Positions 1 to 6,025 of a stretch of DNA of 6,025 bases are shown here, piece after piece; within the stretch, counting starts at the first letter, position 1, and each line of letters starts with the position of its first letter. Below the pieces are notes generated by a model. It searched no databases and was not told the origin of the DNA. It saw only the letters and a list, made by a program, of their open reading frames with translations. This DNA is from Chloroflexota bacterium (lineage in GTDB: Bacteria; Chloroflexota; Anaerolineae; Anaerolineales; UBA4823), in assembly GCA_030669775.1 (NCBI GenBank), contig DAOVCZ010000127.1, forward strand, positions 1 to 6,025, written 5' to 3'. Both the position numbers and the translations under genes were made by a program.

Positions 1-39
1 TCAGATAAAACTCACTTCAAACCGTAATCAGGCATGATT
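1..39. other. Short non-coding edge downstream of hdrCB
   Basis: These 39 bases follow the hdrCB stop. On the minus strand they contain a 7-codon ATG frame with no clear ribosome site and a weak 5-bp AT-rich inverted repeat without a T tract. Neither supports a gene or a terminator, so the operon may continue past the left edge. Confidence 0.5.
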
Positions 40-1467
40 TTAGGCTAATATGCCTTTCTCCTTCAACAACGGTCTTGGGTCGACAAGATTCTTCTTCAAG
101 GCTGCATCGCGTTGGGATAAACCCAATGCCAGAGCCATCAATTGAGTGAAATATAAGACCGGCATCTCTTCTTCTAAACCCATTTGGAACTGTCGGGCAT
201 CAAGATTGGTGTGGCATAGTGGGCAGGAAACCACGATCGCCTCTGCCCCAGCAAGGCGGGCTTCTTTGATCAAGGTGCTGCTTAAGTCTAAAACGATATC
301 CGGGCGGGTGAGAGAATGGGCTGCTCCACAACACGTGGTCTTATAGGACCAATCAAGCACCTCAGCACCCAGGGCTGCTATCAGATCATCCAATTCAGTA
401 GGATTTTCTGGGTGAGCTGCCTCGGTAATATGGGGAGGGCGAGTGAGTAAGCAACCGTAATAACAAACAACGCGCAAGCCTTGTAAAGATTGCTTCACCC
501 TGGTGGAAACTTCTTCGGGACCCACATGCTCGATGATCGTTTCGCCAAGCGAATTAACCTTGACGGAATCCTGGTAGGTATAGCCAATGATCTCATCTAT
601 GGCAGATTTGTGATCTTCATTATGCCGCATCTCGTATTGTGCGGCTTTATGGCGGTTGAAGCAAGCTGCACAGGGCATGGTTACTTCACTGAAACCGCTC
701 TGCTCGAACAAAGAAAGATTTTCCATTGGCAAGCGCATGGCGGTTTCGGGATCAGCGCGGTGAGCTGATGAGCTGCCACAGCAGAGCCAACCTTCGGGCT
801 CGATCAACTCGAGATCCAGTGCTTTTGCTACTGCTAGAGTAGAGGTATTGAATTCTGGGCTGGTAGCATGCAGAGAACACCCTGGGTAATAAGCGATCGC
901 CTTGCTTGCTCCCGGAATGGGTTTCACATTGCGTGGTGGACGAGTAAAAGTTGGGAAGAAGGGGAATTTATTCTTGAGGATCATCTTGATTCCCATATCC
1001 AAATCTTCTGTGATGGGATGAGTGCGAATATTGCGCAGCTTCAGTTCTGCTATCAAGCCAAGTTCATATGAGCGACCCCAGAGGCGCACCTCTCGTAAGA
1101 AGGCTTTGTTCATATTGTCCACTTCTTGGACCGGTGGATCGATACCGCGATCCAGAGCCTCCCGGGTCAGAAAATCCATTATGGCGGCGATATCCAGATC
1201 CTGCGGACAGCGGGTTGTACAGGTCTGGCAGGAGGCACACAACCAGGGTGTTTGTGCTTCGAGGGCAATGTCCTCTTGTCCAAGCTGGACGGCGCGCATG
1301 ATTTGATTAGGCTGCCAGTCAAAATATTTTCCGAACGGGCATCCACTGGTACATTTTACGCACTGGTAACAAAGATAAACGTTCTGACCCAGCTCTTCCT
1401 GTATACGCTGCGCCAGATCGGAATTGATCCGTAATCCTTCGCGTTCATGTTGTGATGTATCGCTCAC
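40..1467 (-). CDS. hdrCB: HdrC-HdrB fusion protein (HdrD-like), Fe-S subunit with two CCG domains
   Basis: A 475-residue cytoplasmic protein that joins an HdrC-type electron-relay domain to an HdrB-type catalytic or acceptor domain. The HdrC part has two [4Fe-4S] motifs, C33/C36/C39/C43P (CYQCVKCTSGCP) and C77/C80/C83/C87P (CASCQTCTTRCP). After a linker of about 100 residues, the HdrB part has two complete CCG domains: C197, C229-C230-G, C266xxC269 and C339, C379-C380-G, C415xxC418. In HdrB such domains bind two noncubane [4Fe-4S] clusters. The overall arrangement resembles archaeal HdrD, a natural HdrC-HdrB fusion, but the operon context is HdrABC-like. The GTG at 1467 is preferred because a perfect AGGAGG lies 5 nt upstream; the in-frame ATG at 1491 and TTG at 1497 have poor sites and would add residues outside the conserved part. 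It is the last gene visible, 42 nt after metF. The in vivo acceptor (a disulfide, quinone, ferredoxin partner or other) is unknown. A lactate- or glycolate-oxidase-type CCG subunit is less likely given the neighbours. Confidence 0.92.
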   Translation of the reverse strand: MSDTSQHEREGLRINSDLAQRIQEELGQNVYLCYQCVKCTSGCPFGKYFDWQPNQIMRAVQLGQEDIALEAQTPWLCASCQTCTTRCPQDLDIAAIMDFLTREALDRGIDPPVQEVDNMNKAFLREVRLWGRSYELGLIAELKLRNIRTHPITEDLDMGIKMILKNKFPFFPTFTRPPRNVKPIPGASKAIAYYPGCSLHATSPEFNTSTLAVAKALDLELIEPEGWLCCGSSSAHRADPETAMRLPMENLSLFEQSGFSEVTMPCAACFNRHKAAQYEMRHNEDHKSAIDEIIGYTYQDSVKVNSLGETIIEHVGPEEVSTRVKQSLQGLRVVCYYGCLLTRPPHITEAAHPENPTELDDLIAALGAEVLDWSYKTTCCGAAHSLTRPDIVLDLSSTLIKEARLAGAEAIVVSCPLCHTNLDARQFQMGLEEEMPVLYFTQLMALALGLSQRDAALKKNLVDPRPLLKEKGILA

Positions 1468-1472
1468 ACCGT

Positions 1473-1478
1473 CCTCCT
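1473..1478 (-). promoter_or_regulatory. Ribosome binding site that sets the hdrCB GTG start
   Basis: A perfect AGGAGG lies 5 nt before the GTG at 1467. The in-frame ATG at 1491 and TTG at 1497 lie upstream of this site and lack a well-spaced one of their own, so the GTG is the best-supported start. Confidence 0.75.
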
Positions 1479-1509
1479 CGTGAAAAGGCATCTCCAATAA
1501 AAGAAATGA

Positions 1510-2544
1510 TCAAGCTGGCTCAGGAGTTGGCTCGGGGACAACTGGGCGGGGGTACAAACCAGCACCTTCCACAATCGGTTTGACCGCCGCTTCCCATTCG
1601 ATAGCCATAATGTGGACGCCAGCCACACCCTCAATCTCTTGGAGCTGCTGGATCAATTCGATGCAGATTTGAATGCCGGTTTCCTTCCAGGCCGCTGAGC
1701 GGGCTTTCTTGTCTTCTTTGGTTAATTCATCTTTACTTTTCCCTGCCCAAGGAGCGCCTGCCTCGGTCATCCTGGTGATCAGTTCATCCGGAATGAGGAT
1801 TCCAGGCACGTTATTCTTCATATACCGAGCCATGCCCGGACTCTTTAATGGACCCACACCAGCCAGAAAGTATGTTTCTTCATGAGTACCGAGTTTGCGT
1901 ACTTTCTCCATGAAGACTTTAAAGGCTTCAATGTCATAAATCAGCTGGGACTGAATGAAGTCTGCGCCTGCTTTCACTTTTTTCGCTAATCGATAAGGAC
2001 GAAAATCCAAAGGATCCGCAAAAGGAGCCGATGCAGCACCGACAAAGAAGCGCGGTTCAGGGCCTTTCATTTTGTCGCCACACTGGAAGATGCATTCATC
2101 GCGCATATCGGCAACCATCTGAATCTGTTGAATCGAATCGATATCAAACACGTTCTTGGATGTGGGATGGTTACCAAAAGTCTGGTGGTCTCCTGACAGG
2201 CAGAGCAGATTCCGCATTCCCAGGGCATAAGCACCCAATAAATCACTCTGGATCGCCAGGCGATTGCGATCTCGGCAGGTCATTTGGATCACAGGCTCTA
2301 AGCCTTCCTGGACGACGAGCGTTCCCGCGCCGATGCTGGACATGCGTACGATGGCGGTCTGGTTGTCGGTGATATTGACTGCGTCACAGTAACCCCTGAG
2401 CTGAGCGGCTTTCTTGCCGATCACTTCTCGGTCTGCACTTTGCGGCGGACCGAGCTCTCCAGTCACAGCAAAATGCCCGGCGTGGAGGACACGTTCCAGA
2501 TTGGATCCAACTAAATATCCATTTGTGTTTGGATTGGCTGTCAT
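1510..2544 (-). CDS. metF: MetF, methylenetetrahydrofolate reductase catalytic flavoprotein
   Basis: Catalyses reduction of 5,10-methylene-THF to 5-methyl-THF, the last folate step of the Wood-Ljungdahl methyl branch, in the cytoplasm. The 344-residue protein is a TIM-barrel MTHFR. It has the catalytic Glu region TGELGPP (E30, matching E. coli Glu28), a conserved strand ending MTCRDRNR (88-95), the flavin/folate-contacting SGD (D119, matching E. coli Asp120), GAASAPFADP (169-178) and FIQSQLIYD (196-204, the folate-binding Gln region). It is somewhat longer than the roughly 300-residue core; the extra length is mainly a variable N-terminus and a Pro/Glu-rich tail (PRPVVPEPTPEPA). A CxxxC pair (C151, C155) lies before GDKMKGPEP. 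The ATG at 2544 is 3 nt after the metV stop with AGGAGG 8 nt upstream. Adjacency to metV and hdrA/mvhD marks it as part of a multi-subunit reductase rather than a stand-alone NADH enzyme; the actual electron donor is inferred. Confidence 0.95.
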   Translation of the reverse strand: MTANPNTNGYLVGSNLERVLHAGHFAVTGELGPPQSADREVIGKKAAQLRGYCDAVNITDNQTAIVRMSSIGAGTLVVQEGLEPVIQMTCRDRNRLAIQSDLLGAYALGMRNLLCLSGDHQTFGNHPTSKNVFDIDSIQQIQMVADMRDECIFQCGDKMKGPEPRFFVGAASAPFADPLDFRPYRLAKKVKAGADFIQSQLIYDIEAFKVFMEKVRKLGTHEETYFLAGVGPLKSPGMARYMKNNVPGILIPDELITRMTEAGAPWAGKSKDELTKEDKKARSAAWKETGIQICIELIQQLQEIEGVAGVHIMAIEWEAAVKPIVEGAGLYPRPVVPEPTPEPA

Positions 2545-2547
2545 CTT

Positions 2548-3231
2548 TTACTCCTCCTCACCGACCAGACGAAGATCTTCACGGATAATTTTGCGAGGTC
2601 CGCCATCACGAGAAGTCTGCCAGTTTTTCGGGGCTTGCAATTCCATCAGGACATCGAGTTTGTCCATACTGCTCAAGCGGTCATAAATTAATTGCCAGGC
2701 GCAAGGGATTTCCGGATCGATCTCACAATGGCCATCTTCTGAACCGCCGCAAGGACCGTTGAGCAAAGATTTGGAGCAACGGGCAATGGGGCAAATGCCT
2801 CCGGTTAAACCGAGTATACAATCTCCGCACGCTGCGCAGCGTTCTGCCCAAACCCCTTGTTCGAGAGGTAGACCCATGAATGTGGTATTGAGGCCGGGAA
2901 CCACCCAGGTGTTCGGGAAGTGCTCTGCTATGGCTTGGACGCCGATCCCGCAGCCAAGCGAGAGAACGATATCAGCCTCTTCGACCTGCTTAGAGATGGT
3001 ATCCAGGTATTCCCATTCGCATTGGCGTTGGACGGTCACATCGCTGACATTCCGCGGGACGCCATCCAGTTTAGAGGACATCCGCAGTGAAGAAGACATA
3101 ATAGCCGCTTCACGAGAACCTCCCGCGAAACATACTGTAACGCAGGTGCCACAGCCAACAACTAATACTTTGTTAGCGCTCCCGATCAGAGATTTTATCT
3201 CATCAAGTGATTTCTGTTCTGCAACTATCAT
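2548..3231 (-). CDS. metV: MetV, iron-sulfur/zinc partner subunit of methylenetetrahydrofolate reductase
   Basis: A 227-residue cytoplasmic protein of the MetV family (methylene-THF reductase C-terminal-type domain). It forms the core MetFV heteromer with MetF and carries electrons to MetF's flavin. Visible features are an N-terminal cysteine motif C27/C30/C34 (GCGTCVTVC), C71 and C94 (LGCGIG), and a cysteine-rich C-terminal block C132/C135/C138, C147, C152, C161 and C169. That block includes the family hallmark CPIARCSKSLLNGPCGG. Known members bind a [4Fe-4S] cluster and zinc; which residues do which is not visible here. The ATG start at 3231 overlaps the mvhD stop by 4 nt and has AGAGGAG 8 nt upstream. 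The C-terminal GEEE codons contain the metF ribosome binding site. The order mvhD-metV-metF ties the Hdr module directly to the methyl-branch reductase. Confidence 0.94.
   Translation of the reverse strand: MIVAEQKSLDEIKSLIGSANKVLVVGCGTCVTVCFAGGSREAAIMSSSLRMSSKLDGVPRNVSDVTVQRQCEWEYLDTISKQVEEADIVLSLGCGIGVQAIAEHFPNTWVVPGLNTTFMGLPLEQGVWAERCAACGDCILGLTGGICPIARCSKSLLNGPCGGSEDGHCEIDPEIPCAWQLIYDRLSSMDKLDVLMELQAPKNWQTSRDGGPRKIIREDLRLVGEEE
2553..2558 (-). promoter_or_regulatory. Ribosome binding site of metF, within the metV coding end
   Basis: A perfect AGGAGG lies 8 nt before the metF ATG at 2544 and is formed by the run of GAG codons that ends MetV. Its strength fits high, coupled production of the two core reductase subunits. 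Confidence 0.75.
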
Positions 3232-3653
3232 CTCAGTCGCTCCTCTAAAAGTGGGTTCTTACCAATACTAATTATCTTGTTTGTTGTTTCTTCTACTATT
3301 ACCGTAAACTCGCCTGCCATCGCAGATGATAAATTGTACATATTCACTCTTTCCGGCTCTAAACCAATTTGTTCCAAGAGGTTTTTGATCCGTTCTATTC
3401 TTCGGTTGGCATTTTCATTACCTTCCAGGTAATGGCAATCACCTGGGAGACAACCAGCTACCATCACACCATCAATACCAGCCTCAAAAGCGTGCAGGAC
3501 CATCAATGTATCTATCTTGCCGGTGCAGGGAATAAGCACTATCTTGACTTCCGGTGGATATTGCAGACGCAGCCCACCGGCCAGGTCGGCAGCGCCGTAG
3601 GCACAATGCTCACAGCAGTAAGCAACAATTTGATAAGAATCTGTGTCTACCAT
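3228..3653 (-). CDS. mvhD: MvhD-like [2Fe-2S] electron-transfer subunit
   Basis: Small protein (141 aa, a normal size for MvhD) that in Hdr complexes binds a [2Fe-2S] cluster and passes electrons between HdrA and an input enzyme such as a hydrogenase or formate dehydrogenase. Family signatures are all present: C13/C14/C17 in YCCEHCAYGAADLAG, C43 in PCTGKID, and C68 and C73 in GCLPGDCHYLEGN. The usual Arg of the PCSGR motif is Lys here, and a second Cys sits next to the first ligand. The ATG at 3653 is chosen because GGGTGATC, ending 2 nt upstream, matches the 16S rRNA 3' end and because homologues start about 12 to 17 residues before the first cysteine. A TTG at 3692 or an ATG at 3665 would extend it into hdrA. 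It starts 4 nt after the hdrA stop, and its own stop overlaps the metV start (ATGA). Its donor or acceptor is not encoded in the window. Confidence 0.93.
   Translation of the reverse strand: MVDTDSYQIVAYCCEHCAYGAADLAGGLRLQYPPEVKIVLIPCTGKIDTLMVLHAFEAGIDGVMVAGCLPGDCHYLEGNENANRRIERIKNLLEQIGLEPERVNMYNLSSAMAGEFTVIVEETTNKIISIGKNPLLEERLR
3240..3246 (-). promoter_or_regulatory. Ribosome binding site of metV, within the mvhD coding end
   Basis: AGAGGAG on the minus strand lies 8 nt before the metV ATG at 3231. It is encoded by the final Glu-Glu codons of mvhD, and the two genes share an ATGA stop/start overlap, a classical translational-coupling layout. Confidence 0.7.
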
Positions 3654-3655
3654 CT

Positions 3656-3663
3656 GATCACCC
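3656..3663 (-). promoter_or_regulatory. Ribosome binding site of mvhD, overlapping the hdrA stop codon
   Basis: The minus strand reads GGGTGATC, then AG, then ATG. GGTGATC matches the part of the anti-Shine-Dalgarno complement that follows AGGA, and alignment places the GG 7 nt before the start. The hdrA TGA is inside the site, so ribosomes ending hdrA sit on the mvhD start region. This decides the 3653 start over the upstream TTG and ATG. Confidence 0.65.
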
Positions 3664-6025
3664 ATTCCATTTATCAATAAATATCCGTTCAACTTCTGTC
3701 AATGCTTCGACCTTGGCACGCATTTGTTCGTCAGTATAATGCATCAATTGGATGGCGCCTGCTGGGCACTCGGCAGCGCATGTTCCACATCCCTGGCATA
3801 CAGCTGGCTCGACATAGGCTGCGCCGAGAATACCACCAATGCCCATTAAATCAACTTTGATGGCTGGTACATTAAAGGGACAGATACGCAGGCAGGTTAG
3901 GCATCCTGTGCACAAGGACGGATCGACAACGGCCACACGCCCACCAGCTGTCAATGTCTCCTGGCTGAGCACCCTGGAAGCTCTGGCAGCTGCCGCTTGT
4001 GCCTGAATAATGGTCTCATCAAGCAGCTTGGGATAAAGTGCCATACCAGCCATGAAAACCCCACCGGTGGTTGAGTCAACTGGTCGCAGTTTGATATGAG
4101 CTTCACTGAAGAAACCATCCGTGTCGATAGAGACCTTGAATATGCTGCCCAGTTGCTGCGTTTCCGGACGGGGAACGATCGGCATGCTGAGTACCAAGAG
4201 ATCGGGTTCAAGATGCAAATGACTTTGTAATGTTGTGTCCCATGCTTGAACTCTGAGACCAACCTCACCAGTATTCATGGGATTATGTGTCACCTTGGGG
4301 ATGTGCTCTTCGTCGTATCGGGAGAATAGAATCCCCTGCCGACGGGCTTCCTGATAAAGCCGTTCTTTGAAGCCATAAGCTCGAATATCCTTATAAAGGA
4401 TGATGACCTCAATCTCTGGATTACCATTCTTCAACTGTATGGCATTTTTCAAAGCTACAGTGCAACAAATGCGACTGCAATATTTCTCTGCTGGACCAAT
4501 ACACAGGATCATTACCACTGAATTTAATTCTTCTATTCGAGAAGGATGGTTCACCAAATAATCTTCGAGTTTTAGTTGGGTGATGATCCCTGAGTGTGTG
4601 CCGAAACCATATTCTGAACCTTGATATTCTTCACCACCAGTGGCGAGAATTGAAACTCCATGCGAGATATTCGTGGTACTACCATTCTGGTGAAGGATGA
4701 TGCTGGAGAAATTTCCTCTAAATCCGGACGAGTTGGTGACTGTGCTCTCGAAATGTGTTTGAATTGCTGGATGATTATCCACCTGTTCGATCAGCTCTTG
4801 CAGGATTACTTGAGGACTTTCTGGAGTCAAACTAGTGTCTGTGTCAGGTTGTGAGGTGTACACGAATCTCAGATTTCCACCAAGTTCAGGTTCTTTTTCC
4901 ACCAGGTGGACAGGGAAACCTTGATTAGCTAAAGCTAACGCGGCAGTCATACCCGCAGCACCTCCACCTACTACAAGTGCTGAGCGCTCGACAGAGACAT
5001 CTACAGTGGTTTGGGGAGCAAGTAGAGCTGCATGAGCCACAGACATACGCACCAGATCCTTGGATTTATCTGTGGCTACTTCCCAATCATCCGAGTGTAC
5101 CCACGAACATTGATTGCGAATGTTAGCCATTTCAAAAAGATAAGGATTTAAACCTGCCGAGCGAAGGCTATCCTGGAATAAAGGACCGTGGGTAAGTGGG
5201 GAACAACTGGCAACAACCACCCGGTTGAGATTTTGCTCCTGCACTCTTTCGGTGATAAGTTTAATGGAATCCTGAGAGCAGGCATATAGACTGTGCTCAG
5301 CGTGCACGACATTTGGCAAACCTTGAGCGTATTCAGTAAGCTCGGGAACATCCAAAAATCCACCGATATTGGAGCCACAATGGCAGACGAATACGCCAAT
5401 TCGGGGTGGCTCGTCGGCAACATCTTGTTCGATTGGGTATTCAGCTTTCTGGGTGAGCTTCCAACGGGAATTTGACAACAAGGCAGCTGAAGCTGCTGCC
5501 GCACCGCTCGCTTCTACGACCGATTCAGGAATGTCTTTTGGTTCACGGAATGGTCCGACCGCATATATCCCAGGACGGCTGGTTTCAAGTGGGTTGAATT
5601 GCACAGTACGACAAAAACCATATTGGTCGAGTTCAATCCCGATCTGCTTCCCTAACTCCTTGACTGATTCGGAGATTTCCATACCCACTGAAAGCACCAC
5701 CAAATCAAATCGCTCTAATTGCCTTTCTCCACTCTCATCATAATACTGCAGGAGCAGATCATTGGTCAGTGGATCCTCTTGTAATGAGCTGACTCGGCTG
5801 CGATGGTATTGAACTCCGTAGCGCTGTTTGGCGCGTTCAAAGTAACTCAAATAGCCCTTCGAGAAAGCCCGCATATCCATCATGAAGATATGGACATCCA
5901 TCTGAGGTGAGTGTTCCTTGGCTATTGTGGCTTCTTTTGTAGCGTACATGCAACATACTGCTGAGCAGTAATCGTGTTCCTGATCCCGGGAACCGATGCA
6001 CTGCAGGAAAGCAATTCGCCGTGGT
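3658..6025 (-). CDS. hdrA: Tandem two-module HdrA-like FAD/iron-sulfur electron-transfer subunit (5' end outside the window)
   Basis: Cytoplasmic flavoprotein of the heterodisulfide reductase A family, the subunit in which flavin-based electron bifurcation is thought to occur. The frame is open through the right edge. The 788 visible residues (numbered from the first complete codon) start inside one HdrA module: an HdrA cluster signature with C9, C20, C24 and C25 (YCSAVCC), then the end of its FAD domain (NPLETSRPGIYAVGPF). A second module follows at about residue 208 (near base 5403). It has the N-terminal HdrA domain (VCHCG, C214/C216; C249; C274 in SCSP; C306 in NQCSWVH), an FAD-binding GGGAAG at 353-358, a second cluster signature C508/C516/C520/C521 (YCSRICC), and a C-terminal double ferredoxin (C705/708/711/715 and C743/746/749/753). 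So this is an HdrA-HdrA fusion, with no ferredoxin domain between the visible end of module 1 and module 2. The ATG at 5949 lies inside the first motif and is not the start. The stop is 4 nt before mvhD, and all partner genes follow. HdrA-family assignment is secure; the bifurcating role in this complex is inferred. Confidence 0.94.
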   Translation of the reverse strand, partial: PRRIAFLQCIGSRDQEHDYCSAVCCMYATKEATIAKEHSPQMDVHIFMMDMRAFSKGYLSYFERAKQRYGVQYHRSRVSSLQEDPLTNDLLLQYYDESGERQLERFDLVVLSVGMEISESVKELGKQIGIELDQYGFCRTVQFNPLETSRPGIYAVGPFREPKDIPESVVEASGAAAASAALLSNSRWKLTQKAEYPIEQDVADEPPRIGVFVCHCGSNIGGFLDVPELTEYAQGLPNVVHAEHSLYACSQDSIKLITERVQEQNLNRVVVASCSPLTHGPLFQDSLRSAGLNPYLFEMANIRNQCSWVHSDDWEVATDKSKDLVRMSVAHAALLAPQTTVDVSVERSALVVGGGAAGMTAALALANQGFPVHLVEKEPELGGNLRFVYTSQPDTDTSLTPESPQVILQELIEQVDNHPAIQTHFESTVTNSSGFRGNFSSIILHQNGSTTNISHGVSILATGGEEYQGSEYGFGTHSGIITQLKLEDYLVNHPSRIEELNSVVMILCIGPAEKYCSRICCTVALKNAIQLKNGNPEIEVIILYKDIRAYGFKERLYQEARRQGILFSRYDEEHIPKVTHNPMNTGEVGLRVQAWDTTLQSHLHLEPDLLVLSMPIVPRPETQQLGSIFKVSIDTDGFFSEAHIKLRPVDSTTGGVFMAGMALYPKLLDETIIQAQAAAARASRVLSQETLTAGGRVAVVDPSLCTGCLTCLRICPFNVPAIKVDLMGIGGILGAAYVEPAVCQGCGTCAAECPAGAIQLMHYTDEQMRAKVEALTEVERIFIDKWNG

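Noticed and set aside
22..35. Inverted repeat AATCA-TGCC-TGATT after hdrCB as a terminator
   Set aside because: The stem is only 5 bp and AT-rich, and no T run follows it. It is too weak to call.
1489..1497. ATG (1491) and TTG (1497) as hdrCB starts
   Set aside because: Neither has a well-spaced ribosome site, while the GTG at 1467 has a perfect AGGAGG 5 nt upstream and still keeps all conserved residues.
2759..3271. A 170-codon open frame on the plus strand opposite metV
   Set aside because: It lies fully antisense to metV and the end of mvhD, whose cysteine motifs and coupled starts are convincing. Its translation shows no recognisable domain, so it is a shadow frame.
5369..5743. Plus-strand frame of 124 codons, and minus-strand frames at 5148-5504 and 3951-4268
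   Set aside because: All lie inside hdrA in other frames, with no family motif and compositions typical of out-of-frame translation.
5947..5949. In-frame ATG as a possible hdrA start
   Set aside because: The same frame continues upstream to the window edge and encodes the conserved cluster motif (IAFLQCIGSRD, YCSAVCC), so the gene begins outside the window.
3658..6025. QmoA/QmoB-type quinone-linked complex instead of a MetF-linked Hdr complex
   Set aside because: Qmo operons pair HdrA-like proteins with a membrane subunit (QmoC) near sulfate-reduction genes. Here there is no membrane subunit, and metV/metF lie within the same operon.
1..6025. tRNA, rRNA, CRISPR, insertion sequences, riboswitches
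   Set aside because: The window is almost entirely filled by five coupled coding genes. No repeat arrays, transposase-like frames or structured leader regions were seen.

Overview
The window is a single minus-strand operon of five tightly packed genes, read from the right-hand edge to the left. It encodes a methylenetetrahydrofolate (methylene-THF) reductase together with a heterodisulfide-reductase-like (Hdr) electron-transfer module. In order of transcription it holds: the 3' part of a very large hdrA-type flavoprotein gene (3658 to beyond 6025), mvhD (3228-3653), metV (2548-3231), metF (1510-2544), and a fused hdrC-hdrB gene (40-1467). Junctions are 4 nt apart, overlapping by 4 nt, 3 nt apart and 42 nt apart. 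Every internal start has a Shine-Dalgarno match, so translational coupling of a stoichiometric complex is likely. No promoter is visible because the first gene is cut by the window edge. No convincing terminator is visible in the 39 bases after the last stop.

Functionally, MetF is the flavin-dependent catalytic subunit that reduces methylene-THF to methyl-THF, and MetV is its zinc/iron-sulfur partner. Both belong to the methyl branch of the Wood-Ljungdahl pathway. HdrA carries FAD and many [4Fe-4S] clusters and is the flavin-based electron-bifurcating type of subunit. MvhD is the small [2Fe-2S] protein that normally connects HdrA to a hydrogenase, formate dehydrogenase or other electron source. 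The HdrC-HdrB fusion has two classical [4Fe-4S] sites and two cysteine-rich CCG domains for noncubane clusters. The gene set matches the MetFV-HdrABC-MvhD complex described from the acetogen Moorella thermoacetica, but gene order and protein architecture differ: HdrC and HdrB are one polypeptide at the end of the operon, and HdrA is a tandem of two HdrA modules in one chain.

The organism is most likely a strictly anaerobic bacterium with a folate-based Wood-Ljungdahl pathway. Moderate GC content, the two-module HdrA and the HdrCB fusion suggest an uncultured Chloroflexota (Anaerolineae-like), Firmicutes or sulfate-reducer-type lineage. The window alone does not settle this, and the Chloroflexota preference is a weak inference.

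All 300-base or longer stretches are coding. No RNA gene, mobile element, repeat array or CRISPR was seen. The plus-strand reading frames are shadows of the minus-strand genes.
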